DNA of 18,485 bases from contig CANBWF010000016.1 of assembly GCA_947373075.1 (NCBI GenBank), forward strand, positions 1-18,485, given 5' to 3'. The translations under genes were made by a program, and so were the position numbers. Position 1 is the first letter of the stretch. Each line of letters begins with the position of its first letter. Origin of the DNA: Actinomycetota bacterium. GTDB lineage: Bacteria; Actinomycetota; Actinomycetes; S36-B12; UBA5976. Below, one piece after another: positions 1 through 7,894 of this stretch. Below the pieces are notes generated by a model. It made no database searches and was not told where the DNA came from. It worked only from the letters and a program-made list of their open reading frames with translations.

Positions 1-10
1 AGTTAGATTT

Positions 11-40
11 GCTGCCCTTGGTCGCTTGGCCAAGGGCAGC
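11..40. terminator. Perfect hairpin, possible terminator of the gene left of the window
   Basis: An 11-bp perfect inverted repeat (GCTGCCCTTGG and its complement) encloses an 8-nt loop. A TAG triplet lies at 4-6 just before it, so it may close a gene that ends off-window. Neither side is followed by a real T-run, so intrinsic termination is only moderately supported; a different RNA hairpin is possible. Confidence 0.4.
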
Positions 41-86
41 TTCAATATCCGACCCACATTGTTGTGGGGCATACCTAGTCGACAAA

Positions 87-127
87 GAGTTCAGGGCGGT
101 TCCCACTGTAGAGTTCAGGGCGGTTCC
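87..127. repeat. 17-bp direct repeat upstream of gpmA
   Basis: GAGTTCAGGGCGGTTCC occurs identically at 87-103 and 111-127 with a 24-bp period, and a partial third copy (GAGTTGGGTTCAGG) lies at 135-148. The array ends about a dozen bases before the gpmA start. It could be an operator, or a small tandem duplication of upstream sequence. The 24-bp period differs from the 11-bp period of PHO boxes. Confidence 0.6.
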
Positions 128-160
128 TGCCGGCGAGTTGGGTTCAGGCAGAATTGACCT

Positions 161-910
161 ATGACATACACATTGATTTTGGTTCGGCACGGCGAGAGCC
201 AGTGGAATGAAAAGAACTTATTCACGGGTTGGGTTGATGTAGACCTAAATGAAAAAGGTCTTGGCGAAGCTAACCGCGCCGGCGAATTAATCCTGGAAAG
301 TGGCATCCTTCCTGATGTGCTACACACTTCACTATTGCGTCGGGCCATCAAGACTGCAAACATCGCACTTGATGTAGCTGGCCGACACTGGATTCCAGTA
401 ACTCGTTCTTGGCGCTTGAACGAGCGTCACTATGGCGCATTGCAGGGCAAAGACAAAGCGCAGACTTTGGCTGAGTTTGGTGAAGATCAGTTCATGTTGT
501 GGCGTCGCTCGTACGATGTTCCACCACCGGCTATTGCTCCCGATAATGAATTCGCACAGACTAATGATCCGCGCTATTCAGGTATTCCATCGCAAGACCG
601 ACCAGCAACTGAATGTTTAGCTGATGTTGTAAATCGCATGCTTCCTTACTGGGAAACAAACATCATCCCAGATTTGAAACAGGGCAAAGTTGTCATGATC
701 GCAGCTCATGGGAATTCACTACGGGCTTTGGTTAAGCACCTTGATGGAATCAGCGATGATGACATCGCCGGCTTGAATATTCCAACTGGTATTCCGCTGG
801 TTTACGAACTTGACGATAACTTCAAGCCAGTTGTTACTGGTGGTAAGTATCTTGATCCAGAAGCTGCGGCTGTTGCTGCTGCTGCGGTGGCCAACCAAGG
901 TAAGAAGTAG
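161..910 (+). CDS. gpmA: 2,3-bisphosphoglycerate-dependent phosphoglycerate mutase
   Basis: This cytoplasmic enzyme interconverts 3- and 2-phosphoglycerate in glycolysis and gluconeogenesis. The 249-residue product has the usual length for the family. It carries the phosphohistidine motif LVRHGESQWN (His10), the conserved RLNERHYG block with Glu88, and the second active-site histidine in AAHGNSLRAL (His183). The Ala-rich C-terminal tail (about 234-245) is the variable part of the family. The ATG at 161 places the RHG motif at the standard distance from the N-terminus; no good Shine-Dalgarno sequence is seen, and 17-bp direct repeats lie just upstream. In Mycobacterium gpm1 sits directly before senX3-regX3 and near mshA. 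Here the same partners are present, but the phosphate cluster lies in between. Transcription ends at the terminator at 938-969. Confidence 0.97.
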   Translation: MTYTLILVRHGESQWNEKNLFTGWVDVDLNEKGLGEANRAGELILESGILPDVLHTSLLRRAIKTANIALDVAGRHWIPVTRSWRLNERHYGALQGKDKAQTLAEFGEDQFMLWRRSYDVPPPAIAPDNEFAQTNDPRYSGIPSQDRPATECLADVVNRMLPYWETNIIPDLKQGKVVMIAAHGNSLRALVKHLDGISDDDIAGLNIPTGIPLVYELDDNFKPVVTGGKYLDPEAAAVAAAAVANQGKK

Positions 911-937
911 GAATTTCAGCTATTTCTCTAAGCAAAT

Positions 938-969
938 AAAAAGTGGGCAGGAAATCCTGCCCACTTTTT
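938..969. terminator. Bidirectional intrinsic terminator between gpmA and pstS
   Basis: A perfect inverted repeat of up to 15 bp (AAAAAGTGGGCAGGA, a 2-nt centre, then its complement) has a T-run on the right for gpmA and, because of the A-run on the left, a T-run on the other strand for the pst operon. It lies between two convergent stop codons, which fits a shared terminator. Confidence 0.92.
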
Positions 970-988
970 ATTTAGTCTAATTATTGAA

Positions 989-2563
989 TTAGTCCGAAGA
1001 TGATTGGCTAAGTAGCGGAACAATCTTTCGATAGGCGGTCACAACAAGTGCTGGACCAATTATGGCGAGTAGCACAATCGCTGCTGGCCATACTGCTCGA
1101 CTACCTTGAGGCTGCACGGTAATTTCAACTGGTTGTACTGCAGACTCGTTACTTACTGTGCCGGTACCGCCAGTGTTACCCGTTCCGGTACCGCCAGTGT
1201 TACCACCAGTACCACCAGTGTTACCCGTTCCGGTGCCGCCAGTGTTACCACCAGTACCGCCAGTTCCGGTGCCACCAGTGTTACCGCCAGTACCACCAGT
1301 GTTGCCACCAGTACCGCCAGTTCCGGTGCCACCAGTACCACCAGTGTTGCCACCAGGCGGATTATCGCCAAGCTTGCCCTTGAATGTTGGGTTATTACAG
1401 TTTTCTGCATTTGGTTTTGCCGGGATCTTTATGTGCCCTGGAATGTGCCCAATCGCGTTGAACACAACCTGAACCAAAACCGGTGGCAGAGGTGCATACC
1501 CAAGAACAGACGCTTTCTGTTGACCATCGCACGCGAAGTAATGCACGAAGGACGACAAGACTGCGCCTCTGTCCGCGCTGATTCCAGTGTCTTTGTTGGT
1601 GACCATGTACGAGTACGAAGAGATTGGGTAAGCACTCGCGTTTGTATTGTTGTACACACCGGTCAAAATCTGAGTGTTATCTGGATTTAGGCGGGCAGCC
1701 TGTAGTGCCACCGAAACATTTTCAGGAGTCGGCAGCACGAATTTGCCAGCCTTATTCTTCACCGCAACTACAGGAAAACCACGCTGCAATGCGTAACCAG
1801 TTTCTACGTAGCCGATAGCGCCTACCCCAGTTGAGCGGTTAGCAACATAGTTTGCTACGCCATCTGAACCTGTCTGGCCGATGAAACCACTAGCCACAGG
1901 AAAGTTTGATGTGCCAACTGATGACGGGATACCATTATCAGTTGCAAATGAGGACCAGTAGGAGCTCTGCTGTTTAGCTAGAAATGCTGTGAATTGAGCT
2001 GAAGTACCTGAACCGTCGGATCGGACGACAGGGGTGATTACTTTAGCGGGAAATGCACGGCCCCCATTATCTGCGGAAATTTTCGGGTCAGACCAGTTCT
2101 TAATTTTCCCAGTAAAAATCTGTGCAATCGTTTCTGGAGATAGTTGCAGGTTTGTAACTCGATTGCCAGTTGCGTCTAGCAAGTTGTACATCATCGCGGT
2201 ACCACCGGCGACGATTGGGAAATACTGATAAGTCTTTTTCTGCGCATCAAGTGCAGTAACTTCAGCTTGTCCAGAAACTATGCCCGCATCGCCTTCTTTA
2301 GAAAATGGAATTTCAGTGACAGCGAAATCAACCTTGCCTGCTATGTAAAGTGAACGTCCAGCTGAGGAACCGGAACCTGTGTAATTTACTTTTAGACCAA
2401 GCTTGCTTTTAACATCTGCACGCCACTGGTCAACAGCGATCTGACTCCAAGTAGAGCCAGCGCCTTGCACGGTTGGGCTGTCGCCTTCAGCGGCTGATAT
2501 TCCGCCAAGTAGTAGTAGCCCAGTGAATGAAAGAGTGGTTATAAGTGAAAATTTACTTTTCAT
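989..2563 (-). CDS. pstS: Phosphate-binding protein PstS with Gly/Thr linker and C-terminal membrane anchor
   Basis: This is the extracytoplasmic binding protein of the Pst phosphate ABC transporter (524 residues; the family core is about 350). A Sec signal peptide at 1-25 has no lipobox cysteine. The PstS core spans about 30-380. Measured against the E. coli phosphate ligands, Thr10 is kept as T38 (GAGSTW), Ser38 as S66 (YTGSGSS), and Arg135/Ser139/Gly140/Thr141 as R181/S185/G186/T187 (RSDGSGT). Asp56 is replaced by Glu84 in DFAVTE. Residues 403-469 are an almost pure Gly/Thr/Asn repeat, followed by a membrane helix (about 492-510) and a polar tail. The protein is therefore probably held by a C-terminal helix instead of the usual lipid. 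It is the last gene of the pstCABS operon, 3 nt after pstB, and is followed by the terminator at 938-969. Confidence 0.95.
   Translation of the reverse strand: MKSKFSLITTLSFTGLLLLGGISAAEGDSPTVQGAGSTWSQIAVDQWRADVKSKLGLKVNYTGSGSSAGRSLYIAGKVDFAVTEIPFSKEGDAGIVSGQAEVTALDAQKKTYQYFPIVAGGTAMMYNLLDATGNRVTNLQLSPETIAQIFTGKIKNWSDPKISADNGGRAFPAKVITPVVRSDGSGTSAQFTAFLAKQQSSYWSSFATDNGIPSSVGTSNFPVASGFIGQTGSDGVANYVANRSTGVGAIGYVETGYALQRGFPVVAVKNKAGKFVLPTPENVSVALQAARLNPDNTQILTGVYNNTNASAYPISSYSYMVTNKDTGISADRGAVLSSFVHYFACDGQQKASVLGYAPLPPVLVQVVFNAIGHIPGHIKIPAKPNAENCNNPTFKGKLGDNPPGGNTGGTGGTGTGGTGGNTGGTGGNTGGTGTGGTGGNTGGTGTGNTGGTGGNTGGTGTGNTGGTGTVSNESAVQPVEITVQPQGSRAVWPAAIVLLAIIGPALVVTAYRKIVPLLSQSSSD
1157..1357 (-). 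repeat. Low-complexity Gly/Thr-coding repeat inside pstS
   Basis: About 200 bp made of variants of ACCACCAGTGTTACC and CCGGTACCGCCAGT units encode residues 403-469 of PstS (patterns GGTGGTGTG and GGNTGGT). The units are imperfect but many are long exact copies, so length change by slippage or recombination is likely. The repeat leaves several reading frames open on both strands, which are not genes. Confidence 0.9.
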
Positions 2564-2566
2564 GAT

Positions 2567-3388
2567 TTATCCGAATCGTCCGTTCACATAATCTTCGGTG
2601 CGTGGGTCAGTTGGGTTACTGAACATGCGATCTGTTGGACCAGCTTCAACGATGTGTCCCGGCTTATTCTCAGCGGCAAGGAAGAATGCACACTGCTGTG
2701 AAACACGCTGTGCCTGTTGCATGTTGTGGGTAACAATAACGATAGTTACATTCGGAGAAATCTCTGCAATAGTTTCTTCAATTCGACGAGTTGAAGTTGG
2801 GTCCAAAGCGCTACATGGCTCATCCATTAGCAGCACCTCTGGTTCAACAGCCAACGAGCGTGCAATGCAGAGACGCTGTTGTTGACCACCAGATAGACCG
2901 CCACCTGCATCCTTCAAGCGGTCGGCTACTTCTTTCCAAAGGCCTGCGCGACGCAAAGACTTTTCAACGATGTCATCTTTGTTGTCCATCTTCATACCAG
3001 CAAGCTTTAATCCCGATAAGACATTGTCGTAAATGCTCATTGCTGGGAAAGGGTTTGGTTTCTGGAAAACCATACCAACGCGACGACGGGTATCGGTTGC
3101 ACGCAGAGTTGGGTCGTAGATGTCTTGACCGTCAAGCAGCACGCTCCCGGCCAGTGAAGCACCAGGAACGAGTTCGTGCATTCGGTTTAATGTGCGTAAG
3201 AAAGTGGACTTTCCACATCCCGAAGGACCGATGAGTGCAGTGACTTCTTTGGGCTTCATTACAAGGGAAACGCGATCTAGAACTTTGCGTTCGCCGAACC
3301 AGCAGCTGACATCTTCAGCGACCAAACCACCGCTTAATGACTCGTTAAAGTCATAGTTCACTTCTGGGCTAGTTGATGTTGTCGACAT
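2567..3388 (-). CDS. pstB: Phosphate ABC transporter ATP-binding protein
   Basis: This ATPase subunit drives phosphate import through PstC/PstA at the inner face of the membrane. The chosen ATG at 3388 has a strong Shine-Dalgarno (GGAGG at 3394-3398, spacer 5) and gives 273 residues, close to the usual size; the upstream in-frame ATG at 3484 lies inside pstA and is rejected. Motifs in order: Walker A GPSGCGKS (54-61), Q-loop Gln109 in VFQKPNPFP, signature LSGGQQQRL (165-173), Walker B VLLMDEP (185-191) and H-loop His221. VFQKPNPFP and the C-terminal TDPRTEDYVNGRFG are typical of PstB and separate it from other ABC ATPases. It starts 2 nt after the pstA stop and ends 3 nt before pstS, so all are one translation-coupled message. 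Confidence 0.97.
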   Translation of the reverse strand: MSTTSTSPEVNYDFNESLSGGLVAEDVSCWFGERKVLDRVSLVMKPKEVTALIGPSGCGKSTFLRTLNRMHELVPGASLAGSVLLDGQDIYDPTLRATDTRRRVGMVFQKPNPFPAMSIYDNVLSGLKLAGMKMDNKDDIVEKSLRRAGLWKEVADRLKDAGGGLSGGQQQRLCIARSLAVEPEVLLMDEPCSALDPTSTRRIEETIAEISPNVTIVIVTHNMQQAQRVSQQCAFFLAAENKPGHIVEAGPTDRMFSNPTDPRTEDYVNGRFG

Positions 3389-3390
3389 GT

Positions 3391-4464
3391 CTACCTCCGA
3401 GACTTGATCTGTCGTGAGCCAATAATGCGTGCCACAGTAAAGAGCACTAGGACGAGAACGATAAGTACCAAAGCGCCGGCCCATGCACGAGTTTGTTGCT
3501 CAGCAAATGGGTTACGAATCAATGTATAAACGAAAAGGGGCAACGATGACTGTGGACCACTCATCGGGTTCGCGTTCATCGCTGAGTTGCCAAAGGAAGT
3601 CATGATCAGCGGAGCGGTTTCGCCGACAGCTCGAGCAACACCTAGTACAACAGAAGTCACAAGGCCTGCGCGAGCCGTTGGCAGAACTACGGACCAGGTT
3701 GTGCGCCACTCTGTTGATCCAAGTGCCAAAGAAGCTTCACGAAGACCATCGGGTACAAGTCGCAGTACTTCTTCAGAAGTGCGCGTAATTGAAGGCAACA
3801 TCAGCACTGAGAGAGCTAGCGATGCCGCAAAGCCAGAAAAATCATTTCCAAATTGGATAATCCACACCGAGTAAATGAACAAACCGGCAACGATCGATGG
3901 CACACCAGACATCGCATCGACAAAAGTACGAACTGGGCGACGCATTGGTCCGCGAACTTCATTCAAGAACACTGCAGTTAGCATGCCAAGTGGAACAGAA
4001 ATCAGAATCGCGATACCAACCTGCTCTAGCGTGCCAACGATTGCGTGGGCTGCACCACCGCCAAGGTCCAAAGTGCCCGTTTCTGAAAGGTCTTTGAAGA
4101 AGAAGTCCCGGTTAATTCCAGGCAATCCCTTTGCCACTATGTAGCTAACGATAAATACCAATGGAGCTAAAACAATTGCTGCCCCGGTTGCCACAATTAC
4201 TGTGAACATTTTGTCGCGGGCAGCTAATTTACCTTCGTGCTGTCCAACAGCGAGCCGATAAATAATTATGAAGAGCACGTACCACAGGAAGCCAAGCGCT
4301 GGCTTGTTGCGCAATGTGGTGAGTTGGTAAAACGCTAACCAAGTAAGGACACCTGAAGAAATAATAGAACCGAGCATCAGTGTGACATCGTCTTTGTGCC
4401 ATCCGCGGCCAGTACGCCTTACTTCTACGCCTGCTTCAACACGTTCGCCAGTTACTGTTGTCAT
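3391..4464 (-). CDS. pstA: Phosphate ABC transporter permease PstA
   Basis: One of the two membrane subunits of the Pst importer. The product has 357 residues. Two predicted helices at about 28-48 and 53-69 precede the canonical core, whose first helix is at about 87-110. The permease coupling segment is visible as TSEEVLRLVPDGLREASLALGS, and GLFIYSVWII and ARAVGETAPLIMTSFGN are PstA signatures. The ATG at 4464 overlaps the pstC stop in TAATG, which supports both the start and translational coupling; GGGGG lies about 10 nt upstream. The N-terminal extension also occurs, as I recall, in other actinobacterial PstA proteins. Confidence 0.95.
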   Translation of the reverse strand: MTTVTGERVEAGVEVRRTGRGWHKDDVTLMLGSIISSGVLTWLAFYQLTTLRNKPALGFLWYVLFIIIYRLAVGQHEGKLAARDKMFTVIVATGAAIVLAPLVFIVSYIVAKGLPGINRDFFFKDLSETGTLDLGGGAAHAIVGTLEQVGIAILISVPLGMLTAVFLNEVRGPMRRPVRTFVDAMSGVPSIVAGLFIYSVWIIQFGNDFSGFAASLALSVLMLPSITRTSEEVLRLVPDGLREASLALGSTEWRTTWSVVLPTARAGLVTSVVLGVARAVGETAPLIMTSFGNSAMNANPMSGPQSSLPLFVYTLIRNPFAEQQTRAWAGALVLIVLVLVLFTVARIIGSRQIKSRR

Positions 4465-5498
4465 TAGATATCAACCCCCGCGCCAGAGCGTGATCGAGCA
4501 ACAACAATTGAAGCCAAGAAGTTAACAACCAAAGTAACCACAAACAGCGCGAGACCCGCGGCCATCAAGGCTGAAAGCGAAAGGCCAGATGCCTCACCGA
4601 ATTTGAGAGCAATCAAAGCGGCCACGGAGTTGGTACCTGTTTGCAAAATTTGCGAAGAGATCGTGAATGATGGGCTAATGATCAGAGCAACCGCAATAGT
4701 TTCACCTAGCGCGCGACCAAGTCCAAGCATTGATCCGCCGATAATTCCACCGCGGCCAAATGGTAGAACAACCGTTTTAATCATGTCCCAACGTGTTGAA
4801 CCAAGCGCAAGCGCAGCTTCGCGTTCGCCCGGAGGAGCCTGACTAAAGACTTCGCGAACAACCGATGCGGTAATCGGCAGGACCATAAGAGACACAACAA
4901 AACCAGCCACGAATGCCGAGCTAGTGAATGTGGGTGAGTCCACTTTAAAGAATGGGATCCAACTCAGGGTATTGCTCAAAAATTCTGCAAAAGGGACGAG
5001 TAAGGGCTGTAAAACAAAGAGACCCCACAAGCCATAAATCAAACTTGGAATAGCCGCTAGTAAGTCAACAAGTGCAGTTAGTGGTTTGCGTAATTTGCGC
5101 GGTGCGAAGTCGGTGAGGAAGAGTGCAATCGCAATCGCAAGGGGGATAGCGATAAGCAACGCAATGACAGCAATTATGACTGTCCAATAAATTACCGCTG
5201 CGATACCAAATGATGCCGGGCTGCCTTGTGGTTGCCATAGGGTTTTGGTGAAAAACCCGAACCCCATGTATTTCAAAGCCGAACTTGAGCGAATTAACAG
5301 GAACGCCCCAATGAAAACCAAAAGTATCAAGGTAAGTCCGCCGGCACTTTGTGCAATGCCTCGATAAATTCGATCAGACTTTGTTCGTGATGCCGCAACG
5401 GTTCTAGCTTCTTGTTGCGGTGTTACATCGGTTGGTTGATCCCAATCAACAAGCACTGGACCACCTTGCGTTACCCCAGAGTTTGGGTCTTCGCTCAT
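4464..5498 (-). CDS. pstC: Phosphate ABC transporter permease PstC
   Basis: The second membrane subunit of the Pst importer, 344 residues. A cytoplasmic N-terminus of about 50 residues is followed by six probable membrane helices. Family marks are FGFFTKTLWQP in the periplasmic region, IPSLIYGLWGLFVL, and the coupling segment SVVREVFSQAPPGEREAALALGSTRWDMI followed by GRALGETIAVALII, shortened here to the key residues EREAALALGS and GETIAV. It is the first gene of pstCABS. The ATG at 5498 has only a weak GA-rich ribosome site. Upstream on the same strand lie a TATAAG candidate -10 element (5571-5566) and a PHO-box-like repeat (5620-5599), which suggests induction by RegX3 when phosphate is scarce. 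Confidence 0.95.
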   Translation of the reverse strand: MSEDPNSGVTQGGPVLVDWDQPTDVTPQQEARTVAASRTKSDRIYRGIAQSAGGLTLILLVFIGAFLLIRSSSALKYMGFGFFTKTLWQPQGSPASFGIAAVIYWTVIIAVIALLIAIPLAIAIALFLTDFAPRKLRKPLTALVDLLAAIPSLIYGLWGLFVLQPLLVPFAEFLSNTLSWIPFFKVDSPTFTSSAFVAGFVVSLMVLPITASVVREVFSQAPPGEREAALALGSTRWDMIKTVVLPFGRGGIIGGSMLGLGRALGETIAVALIISPSFTISSQILQTGTNSVAALIALKFGEASGLSLSALMAAGLALFVVTLVVNFLASIVVARSRSGAGVDI

Positions 5499-5565
5499 TT
5501 GTCACTCTCAATTTCAAGACTAGGAATAACGGGTCAAAACTCATTTCACAGTTGCCTGCTATCTA

Positions 5566-5620
5566 CTTATATCGCCTACAAGTTACTAGTAGTTAGCGAG
5601 AAGGTGAACAGTTGGTGTAC
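5566..5620 (-). promoter_or_regulatory. Candidate PHO-box promoter of pstCABS
   Basis: Reading on the minus strand, two 11-nt units, GTACACCAACT and GTTCACCTTCT, follow each other directly from 5620 to 5599. This is the arrangement of the actinobacterial PHO box (tandem 11-nt units built on GTTCACC) bound by PhoP/RegX3-type regulators. A TATAAG hexamer at 5571-5566 lies where a -10 would be for a promoter activated from this site. The -35 (about 5594-5589) is poor, as usual in activator-dependent promoters. The site could also act on the divergent gene at 5732, for which TTGAAA (5635-5640) is a weak -35 candidate. Confidence 0.55.
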
Positions 5621-5731
5621 AAGGTCTGCTGGACTTGAAATAGGCGGTATTCATGCCTAATGCTAGGGGTGTAGCCATTTAGTGGCAGATGAAATTGCCC
5701 ATTGGCCTTAACTTGGAAAGTGAGATGGGAA

Positions 5732-7894
5732 ATGCCTGAATCTAGGCGTTTTACTAGCAGAAAATTGCTCGCATTTTTCTGTTCAGCTCTTTTTTTGAGT
5801 TTCACTATTTCCGCTGCGTTCTCCCCGTCTGTGCAGGCTGATGGTCCCGAGATTTCAGTTTCTCCGCAGTCTTCACTACGGGATGGTCAGGTCGTTACCG
5901 TTACTTGGTCTGGGTTTAACCCGTACTCGCTCATTGCAATTCGCCAATGCGTTGCTGGAGCAACGGATTCAACCAAATGCTCGGCGGGTGCTAGCGGAAT
6001 GGTTATTGAAACTAGCAACCAAAGTGGATCGGGGATGGCGTACTTTAAAGTCGTATCCACCGAAGGAACAGTGAATTCAAATCTCCCGGGCGCAGATGGA
6101 ACTAAATGTGGTGTTAGTTCCCCGTGTGACATATCGGTAAGTCTGCTGGCGGATGTTAATCAACCAGAATCAGGGTTACTAAAGCCAATTACATTTTCCC
6201 CGGAACCCACAAGTTGTCCGACTGAAAACATGAAGAATATAACTGGTGGCGGTTCAGGTGCGCTTTCAGCGGTAATGCCGGCTTGGCAAATCGCACTTTG
6301 TAAAGGTGCGAGTCGAGTCACCGTTGACTATTTAGCAACTCGTGGCGATGAGGGCGGCCGGCAAGATTTCTACTGCGGTTTGATTGATTTCGCAGTCACC
6401 GAAATCAAAGATGAAGAAGGCGAAAAATGCGCGATGACTGGGCAGGTGCGCAAAGGGACTTATGTGCCGATCGCCAACACTGCTCTAGTTTTTGCTTATT
6501 CCATGCGAAATCGCGCTGATCAGCAGCACTTCAAGTCAATAAAGTTGACGCCAGACATGTTGGCACAAACTATGACTGGTCAGGCACTCAACTGGGGAAG
6601 TCATTCTGTTTCAGCGACTAAAGATGTTGCCATTTATGCATTGAATAATTCAGATTCTCCACGGGTGACTGGAATAACTGGGGATGGGTCTACCATCACA
6701 GTTGCAGCGCGAACCAATCTGAACATTGGCGACACCGTCATTGTTGATGAAGTAAATCCGCCTGGATACAACAGTGAATATCAAGTCACCGGCGTCAATT
6801 GGGTTGATGATGAAGATCACACTAAGGGGCAGTCGAGTTTCACAGTTGATGGAAGTTACAAACGCGCATATGTTTCTGGCGGACTAGTAAATCCCACAAA
6901 TTTATTACCAGGGAGCATCTCTGTTTATGGTCGCGCAGATGCCTCAGGTTTGAATTATTTGATGACGAGGTTCTTTTTGGAGCGTGCATCCGCAGCTTTC
7001 CATGCCCCCGGTGGTCAATTTAGCGAAGAAGGCTTTCCATCTGCATCCGTATATATGCCGCTTTCAGATTCACTAGATCCAAGTGCGTTCCGCTCTAACT
7101 CGGATGCGGTTGTGGGCGCTATGCGTGGATCTGACGATCCAACTGGCGGCACAGGGTATCTCGCACCTATGGATGCTGCGACGGCAAAGTTTAACGGCTT
7201 TCCCGCGGTGTCAATTCAGAGTGTAGATGGCAACAAATTTGTTGCACCAACTGCTGAATCGATCAAACTTGGTATAGACGAAATGACCAAAGATGCAACC
7301 ACTGGTGTTGCATCTGCAAACTTGTCACCAACTAATCCGAACGCTTATCCCTTGGTATTCACAATTTACGCTTTGGTGCCAGAAGAAGCGGCGAGTAAAG
7401 ATTCAGCGCAAGCTCTCCAAGCTATGCTCACCCAAATCCGCGATCACAGTGGCGACTCTGATGTGCCGAGTGGCTACGTTGCCTTGACCGATGCGCAGAA
7501 GCAACAGATTACCTCTGCAATCGGTAAAATTACTGGACCAGTGGAGTCACCATCACCATCACCAAGTGCTTCTTCAACGTCAAGTGCCGAGCCAACACCA
7601 AGTGTCACAGCCCAGCCGACTTCAAGCCCAACTATTACGGAGCCAGCGGGTGTTGACCCAGGTACCACAGGTTCTGGGGGTACTGGCACTGGAGTCGGTG
7701 ATGGAACAGATGGACCGGGTGATAACGGTGGTGGAATTATCCAACAAATTTCAACGAAACTTCCATCTATTTTTGCTGTGCCATTTGCTCCACACAGTGG
7801 CGCGTCGGCAGGAATTCTGCCAGCACTAGTCTTGATAGGGTTATCTGCTTCTGCAGTAAGCGCCTTAAACAAAGTTAAAAAGGACAGTAAATGA
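5732..7894 (+). CDS. Membrane-anchored PstS-like protein with N-terminal neocarzinostatin-type domain
   Basis: A 720-residue secreted protein of unknown function. Signal peptide at 1-36. Residues 38-156 resemble the neocarzinostatin family: a DGQVVTVTWSGF strand pair, and cysteine pairs C73/C83 and C126/C132 spaced almost as in neocarzinostatin (37/47 and 88/93). From about 165 it has the PstS fold (DFAVTEI at 219-225, LTPDMLAQTMTG, RADASG at 401-406), but the phosphate ligands corresponding to Thr10, Ser38 and Thr141 are lost. Residues about 293-385 are a beta-rich insert with GDTVIVDEVNPPGYNSEY. A Ser/Pro then Gly-rich linker (605-668), a membrane helix (about 692-711) and the tail KVKKDSK finish the protein. 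The ATG at 5732 has AAGTGAG 8 nt upstream; an in-frame TTG at 5702 would add ten residues. Its stop overlaps the next gene by 4 nt. Role in ligand capture at the surface is inference. Confidence 0.85.
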   Translation: MPESRRFTSRKLLAFFCSALFLSFTISAAFSPSVQADGPEISVSPQSSLRDGQVVTVTWSGFNPYSLIAIRQCVAGATDSTKCSAGASGMVIETSNQSGSGMAYFKVVSTEGTVNSNLPGADGTKCGVSSPCDISVSLLADVNQPESGLLKPITFSPEPTSCPTENMKNITGGGSGALSAVMPAWQIALCKGASRVTVDYLATRGDEGGRQDFYCGLIDFAVTEIKDEEGEKCAMTGQVRKGTYVPIANTALVFAYSMRNRADQQHFKSIKLTPDMLAQTMTGQALNWGSHSVSATKDVAIYALNNSDSPRVTGITGDGSTITVAARTNLNIGDTVIVDEVNPPGYNSEYQVTGVNWVDDEDHTKGQSSFTVDGSYKRAYVSGGLVNPTNLLPGSISVYGRADASGLNYLMTRFFLERASAAFHAPGGQFSEEGFPSASVYMPLSDSLDPSAFRSNSDAVVGAMRGSDDPTGGTGYLAPMDAATAKFNGFPAVSIQSVDGNKFVAPTAESIKLGIDEMTKDATTGVASANLSPTNPNAYPLVFTIYALVPEEAASKDSAQALQAMLTQIRDHSGDSDVPSGYVALTDAQKQQITSAIGKITGPVESPSPSPSASSTSSAEPTPSVTAQPTSSPTITEPAGVDPGTTGSGGTGTGVGDGTDGPGDNGGGIIQQISTKLPSIFAVPFAPHSGASAGILPALVLIGLSASAVSALNKVKKDSK

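Noticed and set aside
1106..1690. Long open frames on both strands across the pstS repeat, rich in Pro/Val or Thr/Ser/Val
   Set aside because: They follow from the low-complexity repeat, which lacks stops in most frames; pstS explains the region fully.
3389..3484. Upstream ATG giving PstB 32 extra residues
   Set aside because: It lies inside pstA, has no homologous N-terminus, and the ATG at 3388 has a strong ribosome site.
4255..4464. N-terminal two-helix extension of PstA as a novelty
   Set aside because: Similar longer PstA proteins occur, as I recall, in Streptomyces; not distinctive.
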